Shown: positions 7,422 to 15,422 of the stretch, piece after piece
Layout: every line of letters begins with the position of its first letter
How positions within the stretch are numbered: the stretch's first letter is position 1
Source: an uncultured Pseudovibrio sp.
GTDB taxonomy: Bacteria; Pseudomonadota; Alphaproteobacteria; Rhizobiales; Stappiaceae
Length of the DNA: 56,376 nucleotides
Direction: 5' to 3'
Assembly (NCBI GenBank): GCA_947502585.1
Contig: CANNAV010000011.1
Location: 1 to 56,376 of the forward strand
Notes under the pieces: generated by a model
What the model was told of the DNA's origin: nothing
Seen by the model: only the letters and a program-made list of their open reading frames with translations
Database searches by the model: none
Made by a program: the position numbers and the translations under genes

Positions 7422-8663
7422 TTACTTCACAGCACGCTCAACCAGTTTCAGACATACCTGTGTTGCCAGAGCCATATCCTGCACACTGATCCACTCCAAA
7501 GGGCCATGAATTTCCTGCATTCCAGTGAAGATGTTCGGGCAGGATGTCCCCTTGGCAGTTAGTACAGAACCATCCGTACCGCCACGGATCGGTTTGGAAG
7601 ATACGCTCAAGCCCATATCCGCATAAGCCGCTTTTGCGAGCTCAACTGGGGTCATATCATCCCGCAGCCAATGGTGCATGTTGCGATACTGCTCTCTTAC
7701 TTCGCAGGAGATGGAAGCTCGCGGCTCTGTGGCCTGAACAGCAGCACATACCTGTTCTAACAGATCAGCTTTCGCCTCAAGGCCTTCCAGCTCAAAATCA
7801 CGCAATACGAAATGCAGTTCCGCTTCAGCTGCCGTGCCCTGCATGTCAGCGATAAAGATAAACCCGTCACGACCATCAGTCGTCTCAGGTGTCATCGTCG
7901 CATGTGGTAGCATAGTGATGATTTTGCCCGCCAGATGCAGCGCATTGACCAGCTTATCCTTCGCGTAGCCAGGATGTACGGACACACCGGAAATTTTTAC
8001 AGTCGCACCATCTGCGCAGAAGTTCTCATAGTTCAGCTCACCCACTTTCCCGCCATCAAGCGTGTAAGCAAAGTCAGCACCAAGATCACCTGGCAGCTTG
8101 TCTTGCACACCACGTCCGATCTCTTCATCCGGCGTAAAAGCAATGCGCAGCTTGCCATGAGGGATCTGAGGATTGCTCAGCAAATGATGCGCAAGACACA
8201 TGATGACCGCAACACCGGCTTTGTCATCCGCACCCAGCAGCGTGCTACCGCTGGCAGTGATAATGTCATCACCAATCTTTTCTCCCAGATAACGGGAGTT
8301 TTCTGGAGACAGATACAGTTCTGAGGCATCCGGGAAGGAAATCGCAGAGCCGTCATAAGCACGATGAACGCGAGGCTTCACACCTTCTGCATGGTAGGCC
8401 GGTGCCGTGTCCACATGAGCCAGCAAGCCGATCACAGGAACATCTGTCTCTACAGTTGCAGGAATAGTGGCAAGAACAACGCCGTACCCGGTCAGCTCAA
8501 CGTCACTGGCACCAATCTCCATCAGCTCAGCACGCAGCACCTTTTGCAGATCAAGCTGGATCTGAGTGCTCGGGGATTCTGGACACGTCTCATCGCTCTG
8601 ACTATCAATAGCCGCATAGCGAACGAGGCGTTCTTCCAGTTCCTGATCAAATTCTGTTCTCAT
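7422..8663 (-). CDS. pepT: Peptidase T (tripeptide aminopeptidase)
   Basis: A 413-residue cytoplasmic M20-family dizinc aminopeptidase that removes the N-terminal residue of tripeptides, the last steps of peptide use. Visible zinc and catalytic residues are LLAHVDTAPA (His and Asp), LLGADDKAGVAV (bridging Asp) and FTPDEEIGRGV (catalytic Glu pair), with the substrate block RGGTDGSVLTAKG and the terminal His in MQEIHGPLEW. Length agrees with E. coli PepT (408). An AAGGAG site 8 bases before the ATG fixes the start. It stands alone on its strand, with a palindromic repeat as the likely 3' end. Confidence 0.95.
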   Translation of the reverse strand: MRTEFDQELEERLVRYAAIDSQSDETCPESPSTQIQLDLQKVLRAELMEIGASDVELTGYGVVLATIPATVETDVPVIGLLAHVDTAPAYHAEGVKPRVHRAYDGSAISFPDASELYLSPENSRYLGEKIGDDIITASGSTLLGADDKAGVAVIMCLAHHLLSNPQIPHGKLRIAFTPDEEIGRGVQDKLPGDLGADFAYTLDGGKVGELNYENFCADGATVKISGVSVHPGYAKDKLVNALHLAGKIITMLPHATMTPETTDGRDGFIFIADMQGTAAEAELHFVLRDFELEGLEAKADLLEQVCAAVQATEPRASISCEVREQYRNMHHWLRDDMTPVELAKAAYADMGLSVSSKPIRGGTDGSVLTAKGTSCPNIFTGMQEIHGPLEWISVQDMALATQVCLKLVERAVK

Positions 8664-8764
8664 GAAAGGTCTCCTTACAGTTATCTCTTATCTGCGCGAA
8701 GCCCTCGCAACTTTCAAGAAAGAACGCCTCATGCCAGCAAACGCAAACCGCTTTTTTCCGCACT

Positions 8765-9283
8765 TCATTTGCAAGTTTCCCTGCATATCCAAAAAACGAT
8801 TCCTGACAACACACGGAACCGGCGATGCCGCGCCTGAGTAAGAAACCGCGCCCGCAACAGGGAGGACAATGCAGAATAGCCGTTTAAAGACAGAACACAA
8901 ATCCCGCAAAATGTTGCAACCCGAATACTGGCCTGTGGCAACAAGGCCAACTCCGAGCTCATAGCTCGCGGGAACAGGGCAACAAAGAACAGGATCGCTT
9001 CGGGATTGGTCACCGCTAACAAAACCACATCCCGAAAGAGCGACAGCCAAGAAACAAAAACGCTGGCACCACCTGATAAATTGATATCCTCACGCTTAAA
9101 GACAAACTTGAGCCCAGGCCACACCAGATAGCCAACGCCTAACCACCGTAGCAAGCTCCACAAAATCCCGGAGGTCAGCACAAAGCTCACCACACCGCCC
9201 GCGCAAAAAACAAAGGTTTTGTTCAAGAACCTTAAATCACCTGATCCAAATCCTGTTGAGGGAGTGTATATTGAATTCAACAA
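8765..9283 (-). pseudogene. LysE/RhtB amino-acid exporter, N-terminally truncated
   Basis: The minus-strand frame contains the middle and C-terminal helices of a LysE/RhtB exporter: LLRWLGVGYLVWPGLKF, AVTNPEAILFFVALFPRAM (the TNPKAILFF family motif) and RVLSGIVF. The usual first 60 residues with the SPGP motif are absent; the frame instead opens with unrelated sequence. The end also breaks off early (WICRETCK). With about 170 of the usual 205 residues and no membrane start it is very probably non-functional. Confidence 0.7.
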
Positions 9284-9889
9284 ACATATATTGACGGTAT
9301 CTTACTGGCTTATGCAGCCTTTCTCATCGACCTGTTCAGTCCGGGACCAAACATCATGTCCGTCATCGGACTTCGATGGCCATTAGCAGGACCTCTGGTA
9401 AATCTCTCAGACTGGGTATAGCAACAGGTTCGTGTTTTCGGGGATCACTAACTCTGTTTGGCCTCACGAGTCTCCTGATACTTTAGGCATCACTCCTGCC
9501 GGTGATTAAAGTCGCAGGAGCCTGTTATTTATTTTGGCCCCTTCAAGGCCTTTAAGTCTGCAAGGGCCAGCAAAACACAAGAACTGGGTTCATTCTCATC
9601 AGGCGACAATCACTGGGCTTACTATCGGCGAAGCCCTTTGATACAAATGACTAACCCCAAAGCTGCTCTCACCTGGATTGCGGTGATTTCTTTAGCTCTA
9701 AGTCCTTCGACGCCAATGTGGGCAGGCATCTCCGTCGTCACTGGAACAACGCTCCGTTCAGCAGTGGGGCACCTCATTTATGCATATGCATTTTCGTCAA
9801 AGCCAATGGTTATCGCTTACCAGAAAGCTCGCAGGTGGATTGACGGGCAGCTTTTTCACCTTTGCCGGCTACAAGCAGTTGTCAAGTGA
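9284..9889 (+). pseudogene. LysE/RhtB amino-acid exporter, frameshifted
   Basis: Three plus-strand frames together spell one LysE/RhtB protein: LLAYAAFLIDLFSPGPNIMSV (N-terminal SPGP motif, near 9293-9360), then GKSLRLGIATGS with a stop and VIKVAGACYLFW in shifted frames, then MTNPKAALTWIAVISLAL from 9647 and YKQL-like C-terminal residues. At least two frameshifts and in-frame stops interrupt it. It diverges from the other decayed LysE copy; the two meet head to head near 9284. Confidence 0.75.
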
Positions 9890-9906
9890 CGTATAAATAA
9901 GAAACT

Positions 9907-10300
9907 ACCAGTCGGCCTGTAAGCCGGGTTTTGTAAGGCACAGGCATTTACCCCTGTACGCGACGGCAATTCATCTGGGATGCCCATTACTGGACACCTC
10001 TAGCGACCCACCCGGGCGGTCAGGTCTGGAAACATGACTGGAAGTAAACTTCCGCGCCGCCCCTATTCGGTCTTGCTCCCGGTGGGGTTTACCATGCCGT
10101 TTTTGTTGCCAAAAACGCGGTGGGCTCTTACCCCACCCTTTCACCCTTACCAATGCATGCACTGGCGGTTTGCTTTCTGCGGCACTTTCCCTAAGGTCAC
10201 CCTCGCCGGACGTTATCCGGCACCGTGTCTCCATGGAGCCCGGACTTTCCTCCACTACGGCCTTTCAGCACTTGTAGCAGCAACCGTCCGGCCGACTGGT
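9907..10300 (-). ncRNA. rnpB: RNase P RNA (class A)
   Basis: The catalytic RNA that trims tRNA 5' ends. On the minus strand it opens and closes with the P1 helix ACCAGTCGGCC / GGCCGACTGGT (10300-10290 and 9907-9917). Conserved landmarks are GAGGAAAGTCCGGGCTCC (CR-I, P4 strand) shortly after the start, AGGGTGAAAGGGTG in the middle, GACCGAATAGG and the terminal ACAAAACCCGGCTTACAGG (CR-V). About 394 bases, normal for alphaproteobacteria. The protein-like frames on both strands here are artefacts. Confidence 0.97.
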
Positions 10301-10306
10301 GCACCT

Positions 10307-10335
10307 GAACTACGGAGCCTGAGGAAAAAGGTCAA
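10307..10335 (-). promoter_or_regulatory. Probable rnpB promoter
   Basis: Minus strand TTGACC (10335-10330), a 17-base spacer and TAGTTC (10312-10307), with the RNA start expected 6-7 bases further at about 10300. It sits between the MocR stop codon and rnpB. The -35 is good, the -10 weak. Confidence 0.55.
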
Positions 10336-10343
10336 GCAAAGAA

Positions 10344-11759
10344 TTACGGTTGCACGCGATCTCGCCCAGTTTCCAAAGCCTGTTCAAGGGCTTGAACAAA
10401 CGCAGCCCGCATCTTCTCATTAGCTTCAGCAAACCCGACAACAAGGCCCTTTTGAGGTGCACCGAGATAAAATACGGAAAGCGGATTAACTCCAAAGCCT
10501 CTTTGGTTCATATGGTCTGCAACCGCAACATCATCACAATTCTCTGGCAGATAAAGGCAAGTTTGCAGGCCACCTGTTGGCATGGACATGCCAACCTGAT
10601 TACCAAGACGCTCTCCAATCAAGTGGCAAAGAGCGACGCCGTTTTCATGATAGGCACTGCGGATCTTGTTCAGATGTGCCCGAAAGTGCCCGCTCTCAAT
10701 AAAGTCCGCAAAGGCCATCTGCACATGTACATTTGCCAATGCACCCGATGCCCGTTGTGCCAGCTCCAGTCCCTCCACATGCTCTTTAGGAACAACAGCA
10801 TAAGCAAGCCGAATTCCCGGCATCAACGACTTTGCAGAAGTTCCGATATAGATCACAGAATGTCGGTCACTCAGCCCCTGGAGTGCCGTAATCGGCCGCC
10901 CTTCAAACAAGAACTCACTGTCGTAATCATCTTCCAGGATCACCGCACCTTTGTCATGAGCGTGTTTTAACAACATTAGCCGCTCATTCATCTCCATGCG
11001 CCGGCCAGTTGGATATTGGTGTGAAGGCGTTGCGTAGATCAGCGAGGCACGACCGACCTGTTCGATCTCAGTTAAGGCTCGCACAGTTAACCCGGCAGCA
11101 AAAAAGGCAGATCGTGCACCCAGATACCCCGGTTCTTCAAGTAATGCGATCTCCCCTTCCTCAGAAAAACACTGGGACATGAGCAAGAGCGCAGATTGTG
11201 TGGTCGGGAATGCAAGAACCTGCTCCGGCGAGCAAACCACACCACGCTCCTGAGCCAGATACTGCGCCAGTACCCGCTGAAACTCGGGCAGGCCAGAAGT
11301 GTGCTCATACCCAAGCGCATTGCCATTAAGCAACCGCGCTGAACGCCGAAGACTTCGTGCCCACTGTTCCCTGGGGAACAACTCCCGCGAAGGCTCGCCC
11401 GGCTGCATTGAAACACCCCGTCCTAAGGGGTTGATGTAGCGATGATTGAGAGAAAATCGCTTGCCCCGCGATGAAAGCGGTGACGCCATTTCACGAACTG
11501 TATCTTCAGCAACAGCCCCTTCAATCTCGGGCAAGGCCACAACTTCAGGTCGCGCACCAGACCGCACGTCAATCAGACCTTCTGAGCGCAGCAAGTCATA
11601 GGCCGTGTTCACGGTGTTACGGGAAACAGAAAGGCCGGCTGCTAACTGACGTGAACTGGGCAACCGCTCTCCTTCATTAATGCGCCGCTTCAGAATTGCA
11701 TCCCGGTACTGCTGATAAATCTGGCTCGACAGCGGAGCGCTGACTTCGCGATTGATCAT
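10344..11759 (-). CDS. MocR-family regulator (GntR HTH fused to aminotransferase domain)
   Basis: A 471-residue PLP-dependent regulator. Residues 1-75 form a GntR winged helix (SSQIYQQYRDAIL, LPSSRQLAAGLSVSRNTVNTAYDLL); the rest is a fold type I aminotransferase-like domain with NPLG, GYLGARSAFFAAG, LEDDYDSEF (Asp for the pyridine nitrogen) and GTSAKSLMPGIRLAY, whose Lys should hold PLP. The start at 11759 is preferred because a TATAAT box lies one base upstream of the earlier ATG at 11789, which would then precede the transcript. The closest functional kin are PdxR-type activators; the divergent gene encodes a flavin/PLP-oxidase-fold protein, fitting a B6-related circuit, but the ligand is inference. 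Confidence 0.9.
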   Translation of the reverse strand: MINREVSAPLSSQIYQQYRDAILKRRINEGERLPSSRQLAAGLSVSRNTVNTAYDLLRSEGLIDVRSGARPEVVALPEIEGAVAEDTVREMASPLSSRGKRFSLNHRYINPLGRGVSMQPGEPSRELFPREQWARSLRRSARLLNGNALGYEHTSGLPEFQRVLAQYLAQERGVVCSPEQVLAFPTTQSALLLMSQCFSEEGEIALLEEPGYLGARSAFFAAGLTVRALTEIEQVGRASLIYATPSHQYPTGRRMEMNERLMLLKHAHDKGAVILEDDYDSEFLFEGRPITALQGLSDRHSVIYIGTSAKSLMPGIRLAYAVVPKEHVEGLELAQRASGALANVHVQMAFADFIESGHFRAHLNKIRSAYHENGVALCHLIGERLGNQVGMSMPTGGLQTCLYLPENCDDVAVADHMNQRGFGVNPLSVFYLGAPQKGLVVGFAEANEKMRAAFVQALEQALETGRDRVQP

Positions 11760-11790
11760 CACAACATACTCAAACAACTGGCACTCCATA

Positions 11791-11826
11791 ATTATATTAA
11801 GTGGACCTGTATATAGAACCAGTTTT
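11791..11826 (-). promoter_or_regulatory. mocR promoter with candidate operator half-sites
   Basis: A TATAAT -10 reads on the minus strand at 11796-11791. Overlapping the -35 zone is AACTGGTTCT (minus, 11824-11815), which recurs with one mismatch as AACTGGTCCT on the plus strand at 11943-11952, just before the divergent gene; a related GTGGACCT lies at 11801-11808. MocR proteins usually bind such repeats, so these are candidate operators for both genes. Confidence 0.45.
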
Positions 11827-11942
11827 ACAGAAAATATGTATCAGCACAATACATCTTCGCCCCGCAGCGGGGGTATGGTGCGTACATGAAACAGAAACCC
11901 CTGCAGGGAGTCAGAGCACCAGCTCAAACCACTTGCAGGGCC

Positions 11943-11952
11943 AACTGGTCCT
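11943..11952 (+). promoter_or_regulatory. Second candidate MocR half-site
   Basis: AACTGGTCCT, a 9/10 match to the minus-strand site at 11824-11815, about 36 bases before the flavoprotein start. A CCTGCAGG palindrome lies just upstream near 11900. Confidence 0.35.
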
Positions 11953-11987
11953 GAATTGCCGGTTTTGCTCAAAACCAGGGACCGAAA

Positions 11988-12698
11988 ATGGTTAGGACAA
12001 TGACAGCAGAAATGACACTCGAAGCAGCGTCAGGCACCAGCATTAGTGAAACCAGGCCACCTAAATTTGCTCGTGTCAGAACAAGTAAGCGTGCGGACTA
12101 TGATTGGAACACAATCCTCCCAATACTGGAGCGCTCCCTCGTCGTCCATGTCGGCTTCATGGACGAAGATCGCCCTATGGTCATCCCCATGGCTTTTGCG
12201 GTTATGGACCGCACCATCTACATTCACGGTGCTAAAGCTGCGCGGATCGTGAAGAAGATGAGCAAGGATTCTCAGGTCTGTTTAACATTCACACTCATTG
12301 ACGGCATTGTTGCTGCACGATCAGCTTTCCACCACTCCGTCAATTACCGAACCGCGGTCATTCACGGCACTGCCCGTCCTGTGACCGACCATCAGGAAGC
12401 ATGGAACTCCCTCAAGGCAATTACTGAACACCTACTGCCAGGAAGATGGAGTGAGGTCCGTCCGATGACGGAGAAGGAACAAGCCTCAACGGGTGTCATC
12501 GCAATCAGCATTGAACACGCCTCAGCAAAAATCCGTCAGGGTGCGCCGGTCGACGATGAGGAGGACTACGCGCTACCCTGTTGGGCTGGCGTTATTCCGG
12601 TCACAACATCACTCGGTCAGCCACTCGATGATGGTAAACTTCTGGCTGGTGTGAAGGTACCTGCCTCGCCAGCAAAAGCAGCTAAGAAGTTTGCCTGA
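11988..12698 (+). CDS. Pyridoxamine 5'-phosphate oxidase-fold flavoprotein (PF12900/NimA-like)
   Basis: A 236-residue protein with an FMN-binding split barrel: the block VVHVGFMDEDRPMVIPMAFAVMDRTIYIHGAKAAR (about residues 50-85) is the hallmark of the NimA/PPOX group, followed by VCLTFTLIDGIVAARSAFHHSVNYRTAVIHGTA. Members bind FMN and reduce or oxidise small molecules; the substrate here is unknown. Its partner regulator is the divergent MocR gene, a common arrangement. Two ATGs (11988, 12000) are possible starts; the second follows TTAGGACA, the first GGGACC, and the choice changes only four residues. A 12-bp hairpin follows the gene. Confidence 0.82.
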   Translation: MVRTMTAEMTLEAASGTSISETRPPKFARVRTSKRADYDWNTILPILERSLVVHVGFMDEDRPMVIPMAFAVMDRTIYIHGAKAARIVKKMSKDSQVCLTFTLIDGIVAARSAFHHSVNYRTAVIHGTARPVTDHQEAWNSLKAITEHLLPGRWSEVRPMTEKEQASTGVIAISIEHASAKIRQGAPVDDEEDYALPCWAGVIPVTTSLGQPLDDGKLLAGVKVPASPAKAAKKFA

Positions 12699-12731
12699 TT
12701 TTCGAGAAATTCGACTATAATTTTAAGAATT

Positions 12732-12763
12732 AGGGTGGTTGACTTTGCCCGGTCAACCACCCT
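12732..12763 (+). terminator. Hairpin downstream of the flavoprotein gene
   Basis: AGGGTGGTTGAC (12732-12743) pairs perfectly with GTCAACCACCCT (12752-12763) over an 8-base loop. There is no following T-run, so it may be a weak terminator or a 3' stabiliser. Confidence 0.6.
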
Positions 12764-12783
12764 CATATGTCCTTGCAGACAGA

Positions 12784-12798
12784 CTGACCGTCGGTCAG
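12784..12798. promoter_or_regulatory. TetR-operator-like palindrome in a convergent gap
   Basis: CTGACCG-t-CGGTCAG, a perfect 15-base palindrome of the type bound by TetR-family repressors. It lies between two convergent genes, so it controls nothing obvious and no TetR gene is near. Confidence 0.35.
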
Positions 12799-12866
12799 AC
12801 ATTCGTAAAATTCAAAAAAACTTTAAGTGATAACTTACAGGTTCCGCCCCAAATTGCAAGATGCAC

Positions 12867-13364
12867 TTAGCTGCGTGAAATAATAGCCTTAACGCGCTTG
12901 CAATACTTGGCACTAATCCGGTTCATACGCTTGGCATAGTGGCCGGCATTGTAGCGTAAAATTGTTCCGCACAGGTCTCCGCCAGCGCGCTTGTAAGCAC
13001 CAGCCAGATATCGCATGCCCCATTCAATGTTGTTTTCTGGCTTATAAAGAGCTTTGGTCGAACCGCGATAACCCATACCACGTGCGGTAGATGGTTTAAT
13101 CTGCATAAGGCCAACTTCACCGGCAAGACCGCGAGCTCTTGCGTTGAAGTTACTTTCAACTTCAACAACGGCTTTCGCAATCCTGTGGGGGACACCGTGC
13201 TTTTTGGCTTTCCGTTCAATCAACTTGACGTAGCTTCCCTTCCTGGTAGCTGCTTCTGCTGTATCAAAGAAGACGCTGGTATTTACAACTCCACCGAGCA
13301 TAACACTTGCAGCGAGGACAGGGATTACTACGTTATTTTTTATTTTTGTAAGGTTCATCTTCAT
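12867..13364 (-). CDS. Lytic transglycosylase SLT-domain protein
   Basis: A 165-residue secreted muramidase-like protein expected to cleave peptidoglycan glycan strands with 1,6-anhydro products in the periplasm. Residues 1-39 form a signal peptide ending near AEAATRKG. The goose-lysozyme fold follows: VEVESNFNARA with the catalytic Glu, GEVGLMQIKPSTA (the GLMQ motif), NIEWGMRYLAGAYKRAGGD and the tail RYNAGHYAKR. It is short, a stand-alone catalytic domain. It stands alone on its strand. Confidence 0.9.
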   Translation of the reverse strand: MKMNLTKIKNNVVIPVLAASVMLGGVVNTSVFFDTAEAATRKGSYVKLIERKAKKHGVPHRIAKAVVEVESNFNARARGLAGEVGLMQIKPSTARGMGYRGSTKALYKPENNIEWGMRYLAGAYKRAGGDLCGTILRYNAGHYAKRMNRISAKYCKRVKAIISRS

Positions 13365-13621
13365 TTCCTGGCAATCATGTTTTGTCAGGAGTGTTTATCT
13401 TCAGAAGATGAGACGAAAATCAGACGGATCTGATCACGAAAAGTTACAGTTTTAATGTTTAAAAACTGTCATAAACCTTAGTTTGTGGCTCAAAAAAGAC
13501 TGATGCAAGGCATACCAGCCTTATTCGAGGAAAAGTTTCAGCAAAACAATGTCATTCCCCGACGTAAGTCAATCGTGTTTCTATTATGTACTGGCCACCA
13601 TTTCACTAATATCTATTACAA

Positions 13622-14380
13622 TCAGAAGGATTTCAGCTTTTTCAGCAGGCTATGCAGCGTCGCAATAGTCTGCGCATCAGCAATTCCATCAATTTTCGCA
13701 GGACGGAAGTGGCGCTGAAACGCCTCAACAGCGTATCTGGTCTTCTCATCAAACACACCACTGACCCTTACATCATACCCATAGAGTCCAAGCAGTGACT
13801 GAAAAGCTTCAATCGGCTGCCCTTCATCACCTTCCTGAAAGAAGCTCGAAGTCTCAAGCTTCACCGGCTCAATATAAAGCCCGACACCAGCCTCAGCCAG
13901 TCGCGCCCATGGGAAATGGCGGCCCGGATCCTGTTTACGGGACGGAGCTACATCAGAATGCCCGAGCACCCGCTCTGGTGAAATATTGTTGCGCTCGCAG
14001 ATATCCCTGGCAAGAGCGATCACAGCTTCAATCTGCACATCAGGATAATCCTGTATCTCTTCTTCCAGATCTCCCGGATTGGAAATCTCGATTCCGATGC
14101 TGCGGGAGTTAAGGTCATACTCACCTTTCCAGCTCGAAACACCGGCATGCCAGGCCCTCCGGCTTTCCGGTACCATCTGCGTGACAAGTCCCAGCTCATC
14201 AACCAGATAGTGGCAGGATACTTCTGAACGCGGGTCGCGCAGCCAGGAAACAGCCTTCTCTGCACTGTCCATAGCTGTGTAATGCAAGATGAGCATATCA
14301 ACAGCTGGAACGCGACGCTCATTGTGATTGGGAGATGGGCGAAGGCGCACAGGCACCGCGCACTCAGTTTTAAAGCTCAT
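13622..14380 (-). CDS. N-acetylmuramoyl-L-alanine amidase, AmiD-like
   Basis: A 252-residue zinc amidase that cuts the bond between MurNAc and the stem peptide. The Amidase_2 domain spans about residues 20-170: LILHYTAMDSA (first zinc His), CHYLVDELG, RAWHAGVSSW, SIGIEISNPG and GHSDVAPSRKQDPGRHFPW (later zinc His and catalytic residues). A PG_binding_1 domain follows (AFQSLLGLYGYDVRVSGVFDEKT..AVEAFQRHFRP). No signal peptide is seen, suggesting a cytoplasmic recycling role, though lipoprotein or export cannot be excluded. The start overlaps the end of the upstream DnaJ/TerB gene by 4 bases (ATGA), so the two are translationally coupled. Confidence 0.92.
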   Translation of the reverse strand: MSFKTECAVPVRLRPSPNHNERRVPAVDMLILHYTAMDSAEKAVSWLRDPRSEVSCHYLVDELGLVTQMVPESRRAWHAGVSSWKGEYDLNSRSIGIEISNPGDLEEEIQDYPDVQIEAVIALARDICERNNISPERVLGHSDVAPSRKQDPGRHFPWARLAEAGVGLYIEPVKLETSSFFQEGDEGQPIEAFQSLLGLYGYDVRVSGVFDEKTRYAVEAFQRHFRPAKIDGIADAQTIATLHSLLKKLKSF

Positions 14381-15069
14381 ATTCTCCGTTCCGCGCAGAT
14401 TTGCTCGTACGCTTTATTCAAAGCGGCAAGTTTATCACTGGCGATCTTGACGAACTCTTCAGGAACACCTCGACCAATCAACTGATCAGGATGTGTTTCC
14501 CGTACTTGCTTGCGATAGCTGGAGCGCACGTCTTCATCACTCGCCGCCATATCAATGCCAAGAACCAGATATGGATCTCCGTCACCTCTTATGTGACGGG
14601 CTTTAACCTGCGAAAAGCCAATTGCATCAATTCCAAAGATTTCAGAAATCCGGCTCAGATATGCAATTTCTCTTTCATGAATAACGCCGTCTGCCTTCGC
14701 AATGTAAAACAAACCATCCAGCACATCGGTGCGCGTCGTCTCATCTTCTGCAAATAACACAGAGAGTTTGGAAGCATAAGTCTCAAAGCCCGCCACGTCC
14801 TGCTGAGCCAATTGGAAAAGCCGCGAAACATTGCGCTCCTCACCCGCGGGCATTTCAAACAGATCGTAAAATGCGACCACTTCGTCGTGGGTCACAACCC
14901 CATCGGCTTTTGCCATTTTCGCAGACAAGGCAATCATAGCAACCGTAAAGGCAACATTCCGGCGTGCTTCACCAACCGATTGAACGAGCTGCTGCAGCCG
15001 ATCCACCAACTGTGTACCACCGGTTTGTAGCGCTCCTACAATCTTATCAAAGCTGCTCCAAAAATTCAT
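14377..15069 (-). CDS. TerB-DnaJ domain protein (DjlA-like)
   Basis: A 230-residue protein with a TerB-like all-alpha domain (about residues 35-145; KMAKADGVVTHDE and KADGVIHERE are its paired acidic loops) and a C-terminal J domain (PYLVLGIDMAASDEDVRSSYRKQVRETHPDQ) with the HPD tripeptide that stimulates DnaK ATPase. E. coli DjlA has an extra N-terminal membrane helix, absent here. It shares an overlap with the amidase gene; this pair is frequent in Rhizobiales. AGGAAG precedes the ATG. Confidence 0.9.
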   Translation of the reverse strand: MNFWSSFDKIVGALQTGGTQLVDRLQQLVQSVGEARRNVAFTVAMIALSAKMAKADGVVTHDEVVAFYDLFEMPAGEERNVSRLFQLAQQDVAGFETYASKLSVLFAEDETTRTDVLDGLFYIAKADGVIHEREIAYLSRISEIFGIDAIGFSQVKARHIRGDGDPYLVLGIDMAASDEDVRSSYRKQVRETHPDQLIGRGVPEEFVKIASDKLAALNKAYEQICAERRI

Positions 15070-15422
15070 TGGCTTCCTGCTCTTTGTCCAATCTGCCCGA
15101 CAACTTCACCTGCATAGACAGCAAAATATTCAGTCACCGCAAATCAGGTTTATACCTAACAAATTATTTATCAATCCGAATAGTTTGTTTCCCTTGGGTA
15201 TTATTAGCCCACTGCTATCCACAAGTGCCCATTGCATGATTTCAGTTCAGGTCTCAGTCGAGCCTGACAACAAATTATCAATCCATGAAATATATGGGTA
15301 ATAATTTACATATATATATCCGTTATCAATTAAGTACACATACAGGTAACAGCTTCAACTGACTTCTCAGTTGCCTGTTGCCAGCGCACATTATTTCGTG
15401 CGTTTCGGAATGGGGATTTCAG
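15070..15422. other. AT-rich intergenic region between divergent genes
   Basis: About 350 bases between the DnaJ/TerB gene and the GGDEF-EAL gene. It contains an AT-rich core with ATATATAT runs near 15309-15320 that probably holds the promoters. No gene, repeat or RNA is recognised. Confidence 0.5.

Noticed and set aside
9971..10423. Protein-like frames on both strands around 10 kb
   Set aside because: The region is RNase P RNA.
15300..15325. Short tandem repeat ATATATAT
   Set aside because: Too short and in a promoter-like AT-rich zone; nothing notable.
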